Assembly (NCBI GenBank): GCA_026988515.1
Contig: JALSLA010000041.1
Location: 1 to 55,129, forward strand
DNA: 55,129 nucleotides
Direction: 5' to 3'
Origin: Helicobacteraceae bacterium
GTDB lineage: Bacteria > Campylobacterota > Campylobacteria > Campylobacterales > Sulfurimonadaceae
Made by a program: the position numbers and the translations under genes. This document shows positions 18,054-27,008 of the stretch, piece by piece. The notes under the pieces are model-generated. The model was not told where the DNA came from and searched no databases. It worked only from the letters and a program-made list of their open reading frames with translations. Positions within the stretch are counted from its first letter, which is position 1. Every line of letters starts with the position of its first letter.

Positions 18054-18735
18054 CGCACTCGATATCTATGCTCAGAGCGAACATCTGCTCGGTATTGAAG
18101 AATCAACGCAACTATTGCACTCTATTTTTCTCACGCTTCTTGAAGATGAAGGCATCGGTTCCGTTCTCGACATCGGCTGCGGTCGCGGCGGTTTTATGTG
18201 TCAGGCGGAAGCTTCCGGTATTGTATGCAGCGGCATCGATCTCTCTCATGTTATGGTTGAAGCGGCACAACGTAAAGGGCTTGATGTTACATGTAAAAAT
18301 ATCTGCGAGGTCAAGGGGCAGTATGAAGCGGCCGTAGCCATCTTTGATGTGCTGAATTTTATTGCTCCAGATGCGTTGAAGCAGTTTTTGAGTTGCGTTG
18401 CCGATGTCTTGAAAGAGGGCGGTTTGTTCATTGCCGATGTGAACAGTGAATACGGCTTTCGCGATGTTGCAGAAGGGAGTATGAGCGCTGAAGATGCAGA
18501 CAGTTTTTTGAATGTCAATGCCGTTTATGCCGATGCAAAGCTTTCCACAGAGTTTACACTCTTTCATAAGCAGGAGAATGGAAGTTATCTGAAATCTCAA
18601 GAGTGTATTGAACAGTACTATCACTCGTTGGAGGCATTGAAACATAACGGGGTGTTGACATTAGTTGAAGATCACCCGCTTTCGCTTTATGATGTAGATG
18701 ATAAAATGTTACTTATATTTCAAAAAAAGCAGTAA
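18046..18735 (+). CDS. SAM-dependent methyltransferase (class I)
   Basis: A 229-residue cytosolic protein with a classical class I motif I, SVLDIGCGRGGFMCQAEA, a motif II/III region around YEAAVAIFDVLNFI and GGLFIADVNSEYGF. The substrate is not evident; the best general match is the Methyltransf_25/11 type. It starts with GTG at 18046, overlapping the c-di-GMP gene by 8 bases. A second, different methyltransferase follows after 3 bases. A near-copy of the palindrome (GTTACATGTAAA, 18286-18297) sits here in a different reading frame from most copies. Confidence 0.8.
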   Translation: MNSALDIYAQSEHLLGIEESTQLLHSIFLTLLEDEGIGSVLDIGCGRGGFMCQAEASGIVCSGIDLSHVMVEAAQRKGLDVTCKNICEVKGQYEAAVAIFDVLNFIAPDALKQFLSCVADVLKEGGLFIADVNSEYGFRDVAEGSMSAEDADSFLNVNAVYADAKLSTEFTLFHKQENGSYLKSQECIEQYYHSLEALKHNGVLTLVEDHPLSLYDVDDKMLLIFQKKQ

Positions 18736-18738
18736 CGT

Positions 18739-19290
18739 ATGTATGATGACAAAGTACGATGGAATAAAAAATACGAAACACTTCCCATGCCGACCCATGT
18801 TGCCAAGGTAGTGAAACACTATGCGGATCAGGCACCTCGCGGCACCGCTTTAGATATTGCGTGCGGACAGGGACGCAATACGGTTTTTTTAGCCGAGCGA
18901 GGTTTTAAGGTCGATGCCATTGATATTTCTGAGGTGGCGCTTTCGTATTTGGACGATATTGAGAATGTCACGACAATTTGTGCCGATATTGACGACTATA
19001 CGTTTGGTAACGAGTATGCACTTATTGTCAATGTCAACTATTTGGACCGCGCCTTAATTCCTAAAATCAAAGAGGCGCTGAAACATCGTGGCATGGTTAT
19101 TTTTGAAACATTTGTCGAGGCAGAGGGCGACGGGTTTCATCAACCCAGCAATACGGAGTACCTTTTACATGTAAATGAGCTCTTAAATCTGTTTCAATCG
19201 TTTGAAATTCTCTACTATGAAGAGCGGATCGATACGAATCTTCGAGGTGAAAAGGTAAAAATCGCTTCGCTGGTAGCGAGAAAACCGTGA
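18739..19290 (+). CDS. SAM-dependent methyltransferase (TehB-like)
   Basis: A 183-residue protein with motif I ALDIACGQGRNTVFLAERGF and the DAIDISEVAL acidic loop. The overall size and the early WNKKYE segment resemble the TehB/Methyltransf_31 group, sometimes linked to tellurite or thiol methylation. The true substrate is unknown. It starts 3 bases after the previous methyltransferase and overlaps the YgiQ-like gene by 4 bases, so the three are translated together. It carries an exact TTTACATGTAAA. Confidence 0.8.
   Translation: MYDDKVRWNKKYETLPMPTHVAKVVKHYADQAPRGTALDIACGQGRNTVFLAERGFKVDAIDISEVALSYLDDIENVTTICADIDDYTFGNEYALIVNVNYLDRALIPKIKEALKHRGMVIFETFVEAEGDGFHQPSNTEYLLHVNELLNLFQSFEILYYEERIDTNLRGEKVKIASLVARKP
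19164..19175. repeat. Iterated palindrome TTTACATGTAAA, copy 4
   Basis: Exact copy inside the TehB-like methyltransferase gene, read as Leu-His-Val. Confidence 0.8.
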
Positions 19291-21017
19291 GCCAGAACAA
19301 TCGTTTTTTGCCGACCACCCGCGAAGAGATGGACGCGTTAGGCTGGAAGCAGTGCGATGTTGTTTTGGTCACGGGTGATGCCTATATTGACTCGCCCTAT
19401 ATGGGAGTGGCTGCAGTAGGGCGAATGCTCGAGAGCTGGGGCTATAAGGTCGGTGTTATCGGTCAGCCCGATATCCATAGCAGTGCAGACATTAGCCGTT
19501 TGGGTGAACCGCGCTTGTATTGGGGCGTGAGCGGTGGTAGCGTGGACTCTATGGTCTCGAACTACACCGCTACCAAAAAGTTTCGTAACTCCGATGATTA
19601 TACGCCCGGAGGAAAAAACACCAAACGACCTGATCGTGCAGTATTGGTCTATTGCAACCTTATTCGTCGATTTTATAAAAATACGGTACCGCTGGTTTTG
19701 GGAGGCATTGAGGCAAGTTTACGCCGTATTACACATTACGATTACTGGTCCAATAAGCTGCGAAAACCCATCTTGTTTGATGCCAAAGCCGATATACTTG
19801 TTTACGGTATGGGTGAAATCGCCATAGAACAATTGACCAAAGCATTGGATTTGCAGCAGGAGTGGCGTGATATTCGCGGAGTGAGTTACATTGCCAAGAC
19901 GCCCAATAATGAGTATCACCAACTCCCTTCGCATGCTGAATGCATTAACGATAAAGAGCGTTACATTGACCTATTCGACTGTTTTTACGACAACAATGAT
20001 CCGATCTCCGCCAAGGGACTCTGTCAAGAGGTTGACGGTCGCTATTTAATTCAAAATCCGCCGTGCGACTACTTGAACGAAGCAGAGATGGATGCCATGG
20101 CGGCGTTACCGTATACGCGTGAACTGCACCCCTATTATGCCAAAGACGGCAAGGTGAAATGTCTGGAGACTATTAAATTTTCTATTGCCACCCATCAGGG
20201 ATGCTGGGGCGAGTGTAATTTTTGTGCTATCGGTGTGCATCAGGGGCGGACTATTCGTACGCGCTCGGAAGCCTCAATTTTACAAGAAGCCAAAGCGTTT
20301 ACCACCTACAAAGACTTTAAAGGTATTATTGCCGATGTAGGCGGCCCCACTGCCAATATGTACGGTTACGAGTGTGATAAAAAACTCAAAAAAGGAACGT
20401 GTGACCACATACGCTGTGTTGATGCCGAGCGTTTGTGTAACGTGATGCATGTCGATCACAGCCGCAATATTAACCTGCTACGGCGTATTCGTGAAATACC
20501 CGGCATTCGTAAAGCATTTGTAGCATCGGGAGTGCGTTACGACTTTATCACCGCCGATAAACAGCACGGCTACGCCTATCTCAAAGAGATGGTGCGTCAC
20601 CATATTTCGGGACAGATGAAAGTAGCGCCCGAACATACGGAACAAGGCGTTCTTGAGCTCATGGGCAAACCGGGCAAGCAGACACTGGTAGATTTTAAAA
20701 AAATGTACGATCGTCTGAACAAAGAGGAGGGGAAGAAGCAGTTTTTAACCTACTATCTGATTGCCGCACACCCCGGATGTGAAGAGAAAGACATGCACGC
20801 TCTCAAACAGTTTACCACCCATGAATTAAAGATGAATCCGGAACAAGCACAGGTATTTACCCCGACACCAAGCACCTATTCCGCAGTAATGTACTATACC
20901 GAACGTGACCCGAAAACCCGTAAAAAAATTTTTGTTGAAAAAGATACCCATCGCAAAGAAAAACAAAAAGCCATTGTGGTAAAAAAAGAGACCTTTAAAA
21001 GTGGATTTGCGTCATAA
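19287..21017 (+). CDS. YgiQ-family radical SAM protein
   Basis: A 576-residue protein of the UPF0313/YgiQ family. The N terminus FLPTTREEMDALGW and VVLVTGDAYIDSPYMG are family signatures. The radical SAM cluster motif CX3CX2C is seen as GCWGECNFCAIG at about residue 308. A C-terminal Lys/Arg-rich tail follows (KEKQKAIVVKKETFK). The biochemical role is not established. It starts with GTG at 19287, overlapping the preceding methyltransferase by 4 bases. It closes the run that begins at 15552; a new promoter region follows. Confidence 0.92.
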   Translation: MSQNNRFLPTTREEMDALGWKQCDVVLVTGDAYIDSPYMGVAAVGRMLESWGYKVGVIGQPDIHSSADISRLGEPRLYWGVSGGSVDSMVSNYTATKKFRNSDDYTPGGKNTKRPDRAVLVYCNLIRRFYKNTVPLVLGGIEASLRRITHYDYWSNKLRKPILFDAKADILVYGMGEIAIEQLTKALDLQQEWRDIRGVSYIAKTPNNEYHQLPSHAECINDKERYIDLFDCFYDNNDPISAKGLCQEVDGRYLIQNPPCDYLNEAEMDAMAALPYTRELHPYYAKDGKVKCLETIKFSIATHQGCWGECNFCAIGVHQGRTIRTRSEASILQEAKAFTTYKDFKGIIADVGGPTANMYGYECDKKLKKGTCDHIRCVDAERLCNVMHVDHSRNINLLRRIREIPGIRKAFVASGVRYDFITADKQHGYAYLKEMVRHHISGQMKVAPEHTEQGVLELMGKPGKQTLVDFKKMYDRLNKEEGKKQFLTYYLIAAHPGCEEKDMHALKQFTTHELKMNPEQAQVFTPTPSTYSAVMYYTERDPKTRKKIFVEKDTHRKEKQKAIVVKKETFKSGFAS

Positions 21018-21058
21018 TTTTCATGTTTGTTTTAATATGGATTTATCTCATGTCGTGA

Positions 21059-21064
21059 TATAAT
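21059..21064 (+). promoter_or_regulatory. Candidate -10 box (TATAAT) for the tetR-hydrogenase operon
   Basis: GTGATATAATTTTC, 30 bases before the TetR start. No copy of the ATGAA-N6-TTCAT element is visible in this upstream region, so autoregulation through that site is not supported. Confidence 0.45.
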
Positions 21065-21093
21065 TTTCTCATATTCTTTGACAATGGAACATA

Positions 21094-21687
21094 ATGGCAC
21101 AAACAATGAAAGAACAGCGTAAAGATGCTATCATCGCTGTCGCACTAGAACTTTTTTCACAAAGAGGGTTTTATGCGACAACTATTCCGGATATTGCAGC
21201 AAAAGTTGGGATGAGTGTCGGAAATTTTTATAACTATTTCACGTCAAAAGAGGTATTGGCCAAGGAGTTGGTTGTTTATATTTCTGAATACTTGGGAAAA
21301 CATATTCGAGATATTAATGAGAGTGAAGCTGACACTGAAGAGAAAATATACAAAATAGTTTCGATGTATTTTAATATGGCTCATGAACGCCCTGAAATGA
21401 TAGAATATTTTTTACGTGTTTATCTCTCTAACCGTGAGATATTTTTAGATGATTGTGAGGGAATGATTTGTGTTTCAGCCTTTGTAACGGAGATGATGAT
21501 TTTTTTCGATGACGGCGTTAGTAGCGGTGATCTGTATGACCAAGATTTTTTCAGTGCTTTTGGTCTGTTTATGGGTTATTTAGGAGGAATGGTATTCCTT
21601 TTTGGAGAGAAAGTACTCCCGGATCCTTTAGAAAACTATAAAGAATCCATTTCAAAAAATATATATAATGCCCTTAAAATCCGATAA
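21094..21687 (+). CDS. TetR-family transcriptional regulator
   Basis: A 197-residue protein with an N-terminal TetR helix-turn-helix: RKDAIIAVALELFSQRGFYA followed by TIPDIAAKVGMSVGNFYNYF, then a helical ligand-binding domain with a hydrophobic stretch near the C terminus. It ends 20 bases inside the following small-subunit hydrogenase gene, an overlap implying tight co-expression. Position at the head of the hydrogenase island suggests it controls hydrogenase genes. The two 5-6-5 inverted repeats upstream of hydA and of the nickel permease are plausible binding sites; this is inference. Confidence 0.85.
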   Translation: MAQTMKEQRKDAIIAVALELFSQRGFYATTIPDIAAKVGMSVGNFYNYFTSKEVLAKELVVYISEYLGKHIRDINESEADTEEKIYKIVSMYFNMAHERPEMIEYFLRVYLSNREIFLDDCEGMICVSAFVTEMMIFFDDGVSSGDLYDQDFFSAFGLFMGYLGGMVFLFGEKVLPDPLENYKESISKNIYNALKIR

Positions 21688-22573
21688 AAAGCTAACGTTG
21701 CTATGGTTGCAGGGACTAACGTGTAACGGTAACAGTCATTCATTTTTAAATCTCTCTTATTTAGCCGATGTGCTTTTAGCATGTGACATACTCTACCACC
21801 CTTCTCTTCCGTCGTTGCAAACGCTCGAGACAATATCTACATGTAAATTGGAATGCGATGTTCTAATTTTTGAGGGAACTTTTGATCCGTTAATGCAACG
21901 TAATAATGTTATGGTAGGTAAACTGCTAAGACATTACGCACAAAAAGCACGTCACATTATTGCCGTAGGAAGCTGTGCTAGTTTTGGCGGAATGTTTAAA
22001 GCATCAGCTCCGCAGAGAAACAGTGGGCTTGTTTTTAATGAGACGGCTCATGAAGGACCATTGCTTCAATATCAAGAGAAAGTTATTAATCTTTCGGGCT
22101 GCCCAATACATCCGGAATGGCTGGGCTATACGTTGAGTATGATTTTGCAAGAAAAAAAAATTTTAGTCGATTCACTACATCGTCCTATTGAATTGTATAG
22201 CTATTTGGCACATCACGGCTGTACGCGAAATGAGTATTTTGAATGGAAAGTCGATTCTAAAAAATTTGGAGAAAAAGAGGGATGTCTTTATTATGAACAG
22301 GGATGCCGTGCACCGATGACCCATGCATCATGCAATAAAATACTTTGGAATGATGTTAGCTCGAAAACACGTTCAGGAACGCCTTGTTTCGGATGTACCG
22401 AACCGGATTTTCCACGAGCTAATTTTTTTAGAACAAAGACAAATATGTCAATTCCCGATGAGGTGCCCGTAGGCATTTCGAAACGAAGCTATTTAACGGT
22501 GGCAGGAATTGCAAAAACCTTTCATATTAAACGACTTGAGGAAAAGCTTATTGATTACAAAACAGCTGATTGA
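21668..22573 (+). CDS. Cytosolic [NiFe] hydrogenase small subunit, HupU/HupS-like (group 2)
   Basis: A 301-residue small subunit without a Tat signal, so cytosolic. It begins TLLWLQGLTCNGNSHSFLNL and continues ILYHPSLPS, which resembles group 2 hydrogenases (cyanobacterial HupS, HupU/HoxB sensors) rather than group 1. The proximal cluster motif is CxxN (C19, N22) instead of CxxC. The other cluster ligands are visible: VGSCASFGG, LSGCPIHPEW, HHGCTRNEY, GCLYYEQGCRAP and TPCFGCTEPD. It is embedded between a TetR regulator and the matching large subunit. It may be a hydrogen sensor or a low-activity uptake enzyme. Confidence 0.85.
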   Translation: MPLKSDKKLTLLWLQGLTCNGNSHSFLNLSYLADVLLACDILYHPSLPSLQTLETISTCKLECDVLIFEGTFDPLMQRNNVMVGKLLRHYAQKARHIIAVGSCASFGGMFKASAPQRNSGLVFNETAHEGPLLQYQEKVINLSGCPIHPEWLGYTLSMILQEKKILVDSLHRPIELYSYLAHHGCTRNEYFEWKVDSKKFGEKEGCLYYEQGCRAPMTHASCNKILWNDVSSKTRSGTPCFGCTEPDFPRANFFRTKTNMSIPDEVPVGISKRSYLTVAGIAKTFHIKRLEEKLIDYKTAD

Positions 22574-23849
22574 ACAGATTGAGGGTGAAGCAACCGTTCA
22601 TTTTACCATGAATGGTAACACTGTAGATTTTGCCACGGTTGCTTTTCCACATTTTAGAGGCATGGAACGTATTTTACAAGGGAAAAATGCATTAGATGCT
22701 TTGGTCATTACACCACGAGTTTGCGGCATATGCGGTCATGCGCATCTCATGGCATCGGTACGTGCTTTAGAGAGTGCTTATGTTCATATGTCACAAGACA
22801 TTCAATTAAGCACTAAAGCACAAATGATTCGTGAATTTACGCTTTTAATGGAGATAGTACAAAACCATTATAAATGGATTTATTTGACACTGATACCGGA
22901 GCTGGGAAAGTTGATGCCATTGTCAAACATGTCAACTCCGTTAAAAGGTGCTTTTGCTGCTTCACTTGCAAGTAAAGCATTGGCCTCTTTTTCTGGGCAG
23001 TGGCCGCACTCTTCCTATATGCTTCCGGGGGGAGTTACTTGTGATCCTACGCATATGGAACGCATAAAAGCACAGAGTTATCTTAGAGAACTGATAGCAT
23101 TCTTTGAGAACGAGACACTAGGAATAGATTTGGAGACCTTTTTATCGTTCGAGTCGTGTAAAGAAATTCGCTCGCTATCAAGTGATATTTCTCGTATTGA
23201 ACAGAGTTTACTTTCCTTGGGCATGCATGAAAAAGGGTTTGCATATGACCGTTTTGTAGTGTTTGGTAACCATGGGTTTTCGGTTCCGTCTAAAATGAAA
23301 CAGACGCGTTCTTACTCGGTAAAAAGTAAATATGTAAGTATAAAAGATTCATACAGTCCGCAAGAAAAAACTTTTGCTAAAAATGCTTTATATAAAAATG
23401 ACTACTACGAGACGGGGCCTTTGGCTCGTGCCATGACAAACAGTGTACCGATAATTAGAAACATACATAGACGTTTTAAAGACAGCGCTTACAGTAGGGT
23501 TGTTGCAAGAATTTTTGAAATAGCATCACTGTTGCAACATGCTTTAGAATTATTAAAATTGATGGAGTTGTCGGAAACCTCGTTGACAATGCCTGAGCCG
23601 ATTCATACACTCACTGCTGAGGGAATCGGCATTGTAGAAGCACCTCGTGGTGTTTTGATTCACAAAGTGTCTATTGAAGAGGGATTAATACGTAATTATG
23701 AGATTATAACACCGACTCAGTGGAATATAGGAAGTGATACCAAAGAGAGTCTCACCCCCGTTCAACTGGCAATGCAAGGCGTTACTCAAGAAGAGGCACT
23801 TTTTATTTTTCGTACCTTCGATGTTTGCTCCGTCTGTACGACGCATTGA
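22551..23849 (+). CDS. Cytosolic [NiFe] hydrogenase large subunit without maturation tail (HupV/HoxC-like)
   Basis: A 432-residue large subunit. The first Ni ligand motif is RVCGICGHAH (C58, C61), the APRG loop appears as VEAPRGVLIHKV, and the second Ni motif FDVCSVCTTH forms the very C terminus. The chain stops at the conserved His, so there is no peptide for an endoprotease to remove, as in HupV/HoxC regulatory hydrogenases. A longer frame from TTG 22509 exists; TTG 22551 is preferred because GAGGAA (22538-22543) lies 7 bases before it and the protein then begins at the family N terminus. It overlaps the small subunit by 23 bases. Confidence 0.85.
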   Translation: MITKQLIEQIEGEATVHFTMNGNTVDFATVAFPHFRGMERILQGKNALDALVITPRVCGICGHAHLMASVRALESAYVHMSQDIQLSTKAQMIREFTLLMEIVQNHYKWIYLTLIPELGKLMPLSNMSTPLKGAFAASLASKALASFSGQWPHSSYMLPGGVTCDPTHMERIKAQSYLRELIAFFENETLGIDLETFLSFESCKEIRSLSSDISRIEQSLLSLGMHEKGFAYDRFVVFGNHGFSVPSKMKQTRSYSVKSKYVSIKDSYSPQEKTFAKNALYKNDYYETGPLARAMTNSVPIIRNIHRRFKDSAYSRVVARIFEIASLLQHALELLKLMELSETSLTMPEPIHTLTAEGIGIVEAPRGVLIHKVSIEEGLIRNYEIITPTQWNIGSDTKESLTPVQLAMQGVTQEEALFIFRTFDVCSVCTTH

Positions 23850-23913
23850 TATTACGACGCATTTTGTCCTAAAACTAAATAAGAATAAATTAATTTCAGG
23901 AAAAATCAAAAGT

Positions 23914-23919
23914 TATAAT
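23914..23919 (+). promoter_or_regulatory. Candidate -10 box (TATAAT) for hydABC
   Basis: AGTTATAATATTAG, 65 bases before the hydA ATG. The shared inverted repeat starts 28 bases downstream, in the presumed early transcribed region. An alternative -10, GATAAT (23945-23950), would overlap that repeat. Confidence 0.4.
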
Positions 23920-23947
23920 ATTAGATTAAGTTATTCTCCGATAGGAT

Positions 23948-23965
23948 AATGAATGATTGTTCATT
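23948..23965. promoter_or_regulatory. Inverted repeat AATGAA-N6-TTCATT upstream of hydA, candidate operator
   Basis: Perfect 6-bp arms with a 6-base spacer (TGATTG), 19 bases before the hydA start. The core ATGAA-N6-TTCAT recurs upstream of the nickel permease gene at 33817-33832. Its place downstream of a -10 box fits a repressor site. Confidence 0.55.
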
Positions 23966-23984
23966 TATTTAGAAGGAGTAGGCT

Positions 23985-25220
23985 ATGGCGGATAGAATAG
24001 AAGGTGTAAAAAAGCTTTTCACATCTAAAAGTGCACGTGTGGATACCAATCGCGGTGATGCTCATTATGAAAGATTATTTCAGATTTGTCAGACAAGAAT
24101 TGAAGCATTAAAGACGCAAACACCCCAACAAAACCGTTTGCATATTGACGATCTCTTAGAAGATCAAGGTATCAGCCGCCGAGACTTTATGAAGTGGGCG
24201 AGCGCTGTCACCGGCATGTTGATGTTACCATCATCATTTACACCGCTTGTTGCTGATGCCGCATTGTTGATGAACCGAGCACCGGTGATTTGGATAGAAC
24301 TTTCGGATTGCGCCGGAAATACTGAGGCAATATTACGTTCTGATGGACCAAAAATTGACGAAATTCTTTTAGATATTATATCGTTAGAATTTAATGAGAC
24401 CATTATGTCGGCATCCGGACATCAGGCCGAAAAACAGCTTGAAGATGCAATGCATACTTTTAAGGACAAATATCTGTTGTTTGTTGAAGGTGCTATTCCT
24501 ATGGGGCTTGACGGTCAATATGGTACCATAGGTGCACATGCTGAAACTTTTTACGATCACCTTATGCGAATTTCAAAACATGCGGCCGCCGTTGTTGCCG
24601 TGGGCAGTTGTGCCACGTTTGGAGGCGTTCCGGCAGCATCGCCGAACCCGACTCAAGCCGTTGGTGTTATGGATGTATTGAAAGGAAAACCGCTTATTAA
24701 TATTCCGGCATGTCCGGCTAATCCGGCCAATATGGTAGGGGTAATTATTCACTATATTTTGACCGGTCAAATTCCTGAGTTAGACTCTTTATTGCGTCCT
24801 AAGTTTGCTTTTGGCTATCGCATTCATGACAATTGTGAGCGACGAGCTCATTTTGATGCAGGAGAGTTTGTTGAAGAGTGGGGAGATGATGGTGCAAAAA
24901 ACAACTTCTGTCTTTATAAGGTCGGCTGTAAAGGTCCTATGACGTTTAATAACTGTTCCATTATCCGCTATAACGAAGGCGTGAACTGGCCCATTGGAGT
25001 AGGTCGAGGCTGTATTGGTTGTTCAGAGCCGGATTTTTGGGATAAATATGCATATGAACGCCCGATGGCAGATGCGAATATTAAAGCACCTACCGGAGGT
25101 GTTGAAAAAACTGTTGACGAATTTGGTTTAGGCTTGCTGACGGCAGCGGGTATCGGTATCGGTATTCATGCAGCAGCAAGTTTGGCGGCAGGTAAAAAAG
25201 AAGAATCAGGAGAAGCATAA
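23985..25220 (+). CDS. hydA: Membrane-bound [NiFe] uptake hydrogenase small subunit
   Basis: A 411-residue small subunit. A Tat motif SRRDFMKWAS lies at residues 64-73 after the long N-terminal leader usual for Campylobacterota HydA, and a hydrophobic C-terminal helix (FGLGLLTAAGIGIGIHAAAS) anchors it. The proximal cluster motif reads DCAGNTEAILR, so C109 is present but the second Cys is Asn112. Other ligands are in place: VGSCATFGGV, IPACPANPAN, HDNCERRAHF, FCLYKVGCKG, GRGCIGCSEP. The complex oxidises hydrogen at the periplasmic face and feeds the quinone pool. Ribosome-binding site AGAAGGAG; the last base overlaps the hydB start. Confidence 0.93.
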   Translation: MADRIEGVKKLFTSKSARVDTNRGDAHYERLFQICQTRIEALKTQTPQQNRLHIDDLLEDQGISRRDFMKWASAVTGMLMLPSSFTPLVADAALLMNRAPVIWIELSDCAGNTEAILRSDGPKIDEILLDIISLEFNETIMSASGHQAEKQLEDAMHTFKDKYLLFVEGAIPMGLDGQYGTIGAHAETFYDHLMRISKHAAAVVAVGSCATFGGVPAASPNPTQAVGVMDVLKGKPLINIPACPANPANMVGVIIHYILTGQIPELDSLLRPKFAFGYRIHDNCERRAHFDAGEFVEEWGDDGAKNNFCLYKVGCKGPMTFNNCSIIRYNEGVNWPIGVGRGCIGCSEPDFWDKYAYERPMADANIKAPTGGVEKTVDEFGLGLLTAAGIGIGIHAAASLAAGKKEESGEA

Positions 25221-26998
25221 TGGGAAAAAAACATATCATAGTCGATCCAATTACTAGAATTGAAGGGCATTTAAGAATTGAGGCGGTGATTGATGAAAAC
25301 AATACAATCGTTGATGCGTACAGTTCATCAACGCTTTTTAGAGGAATTGAGACCATTCTTCAAGGTAGAGATCCTCGTGATGCCGGTCTTTTGGCAATGC
25401 GAATATGCGGTGTATGTACGGGAACACACTATCAGCGTTCTATTGAAGCCGTTGAAGATGCTTTTGATGTCACTATTCCTAAAAATGCGAGAATTGTTCG
25501 TAATTTAATTCAGGGGGCACTCTATTTGCATGATCACCTGGTACATTTTTATCATCTTCATGCACTTGACTTTGTCGATATTGTCTCTGCGCTATCTGCA
25601 GACCCTAAACAAACCAGTGAAGAGGCGGTAAAATGGGCAAAAATAGCGGGCACAAATCCTTTTATAGAAGGGGAAGGGCAGTTTAGAGCAATTCAAGAGA
25701 GGGTTGCAAAATTTGTAAAGCAAGGACGCCTGGGGATTTTTGGAAACGGTTATTGGGGCAATAAGCATTATAAACTAACACCCGAGCAAAACCTTGTGGG
25801 CGTGGCACACTACTTAAAAGCATTGGATATTCAGCGTGATATGGCAAAGATGCAAGCTATTTTCGGTGGAAAAAATCCGCATCCGCAGTCAATTGTAGTC
25901 GGTGGTGTCACGTGTGTTCAAGATATACAAAATCCGGCACGTATAGCACTCTTTAAATCGCTTTTAATAGAAAGCACTAAGTTCATCAAGCAGGCATATC
26001 TTCCTGATATTTATATGGCCGGAACCATGTATGCAGATGAAGCGACGGACAGCGGTGCAACTTTTACGGCGCACAAACAAGGTAAAGGTGTTGGCGGTAC
26101 AGGTGGCGGACTCTTAAACTTTCTCTCCTATGGAGACTTTCGACTTGATGACACCGGGTTTTATAAATCGGCACTTCTATTTCCTTCCGGTGTCGTGCTA
26201 AATGGTGATTTAAGCACCGTGTACCCATTTGATCCTTCCAAGGTAGAAGAAGATGTGACACACTCATGGTACGAAGCTGATAAGCCACAGCACCCGTATG
26301 AAGGGACAACAATACCAAAATATACGGGTATGGAGAAAAAAGCTGATGGTATGGCATACCTTAAAACAGATGAAAAATATTCCTGGATCAAATCTCCTAT
26401 TTATGACGATAAACGAATGGAGGTAGGACCGCTTGCACGAATGGTAATCGGTGTTGCTTCCGGTCATGAACTTATTACAAAATATGTAACCAATTTTTTA
26501 AAACGTGGAAATCTTCCGACGGAAGTACTTTTTTCTACCGTCGGGCGTACAGCAGCACGTGCTATAGAGACGGAACTTATGGCAGATGAAATGTTAAAAT
26601 GGGTTGATGAGTTGGCGGCAAATGCTGCAAGCGGTGATTTGAGCACATGGACAGAGTTTGATTTTGATACGGTAAGTAAAAAAACAAAAGGAGTCGGTCT
26701 TGCTGAAGCACCACGTGGAGGTCTTGGGCATTGGGTCAAGATAGAAGAGGGCAAAATAGTAAACTATCAAGCAGTAGTACCTTCGACGTGGAATGCGGCA
26801 CCAAGAGACTATAAAGACCGCTTAGGTGCTTATGAAGCTGCTTTAATCGGTACTAAAGTGGCTGATCCCGAGCAACCGTTAGAGATAATTCGTACCATTC
26901 ATAGTTTCGACCCGTGTATTGCTTGTGCAGTGCATGTTGTTGATACGAAAGGTAAAGAGCTGAGTGTTTACAAGGTAAATACTCAATGCAATAGCTAA
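25220..26998 (+). CDS. hydB: Membrane-bound [NiFe] uptake hydrogenase large subunit
   Basis: A 592-residue large subunit carrying the NiFe(CN)2CO site. It begins with VDPITRIEGHLRIEAVID. Ni ligand motifs are RICGVCTGTHYQRS near residue 62 and SFDPCIACAVH near the C terminus, followed by a tail of about 20 residues (VVDTKGKELSVYKVNTQCNS) that a HyaD-type protease would remove after the His. It is translated immediately after hydA (one-base overlap) and followed 10 bases later by hydC. It would be exported with HydA through the Tat system. Confidence 0.95.
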   Translation: MGKKHIIVDPITRIEGHLRIEAVIDENNTIVDAYSSSTLFRGIETILQGRDPRDAGLLAMRICGVCTGTHYQRSIEAVEDAFDVTIPKNARIVRNLIQGALYLHDHLVHFYHLHALDFVDIVSALSADPKQTSEEAVKWAKIAGTNPFIEGEGQFRAIQERVAKFVKQGRLGIFGNGYWGNKHYKLTPEQNLVGVAHYLKALDIQRDMAKMQAIFGGKNPHPQSIVVGGVTCVQDIQNPARIALFKSLLIESTKFIKQAYLPDIYMAGTMYADEATDSGATFTAHKQGKGVGGTGGGLLNFLSYGDFRLDDTGFYKSALLFPSGVVLNGDLSTVYPFDPSKVEEDVTHSWYEADKPQHPYEGTTIPKYTGMEKKADGMAYLKTDEKYSWIKSPIYDDKRMEVGPLARMVIGVASGHELITKYVTNFLKRGNLPTEVLFSTVGRTAARAIETELMADEMLKWVDELAANAASGDLSTWTEFDFDTVSKKTKGVGLAEAPRGGLGHWVKIEEGKIVNYQAVVPSTWNAAPRDYKDRLGAYEAALIGTKVADPEQPLEIIRTIHSFDPCIACAVHVVDTKGKELSVYKVNTQCNS

Positions 26999-27008
26999 GG
27001 AGGACGGT

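Noticed and set aside
18112-18645. 177-codon minus-strand frame inside the first methyltransferase gene
   Set aside because: The plus-strand frame has a clear SAM-binding motif and operon overlaps; the minus frame has none.
21018-21093. TetR self-operator upstream of the tetR gene
   Set aside because: No ATGAA-N6-TTCAT element; only a weak imperfect dyad (TATCTCA...TGATATA) is present.
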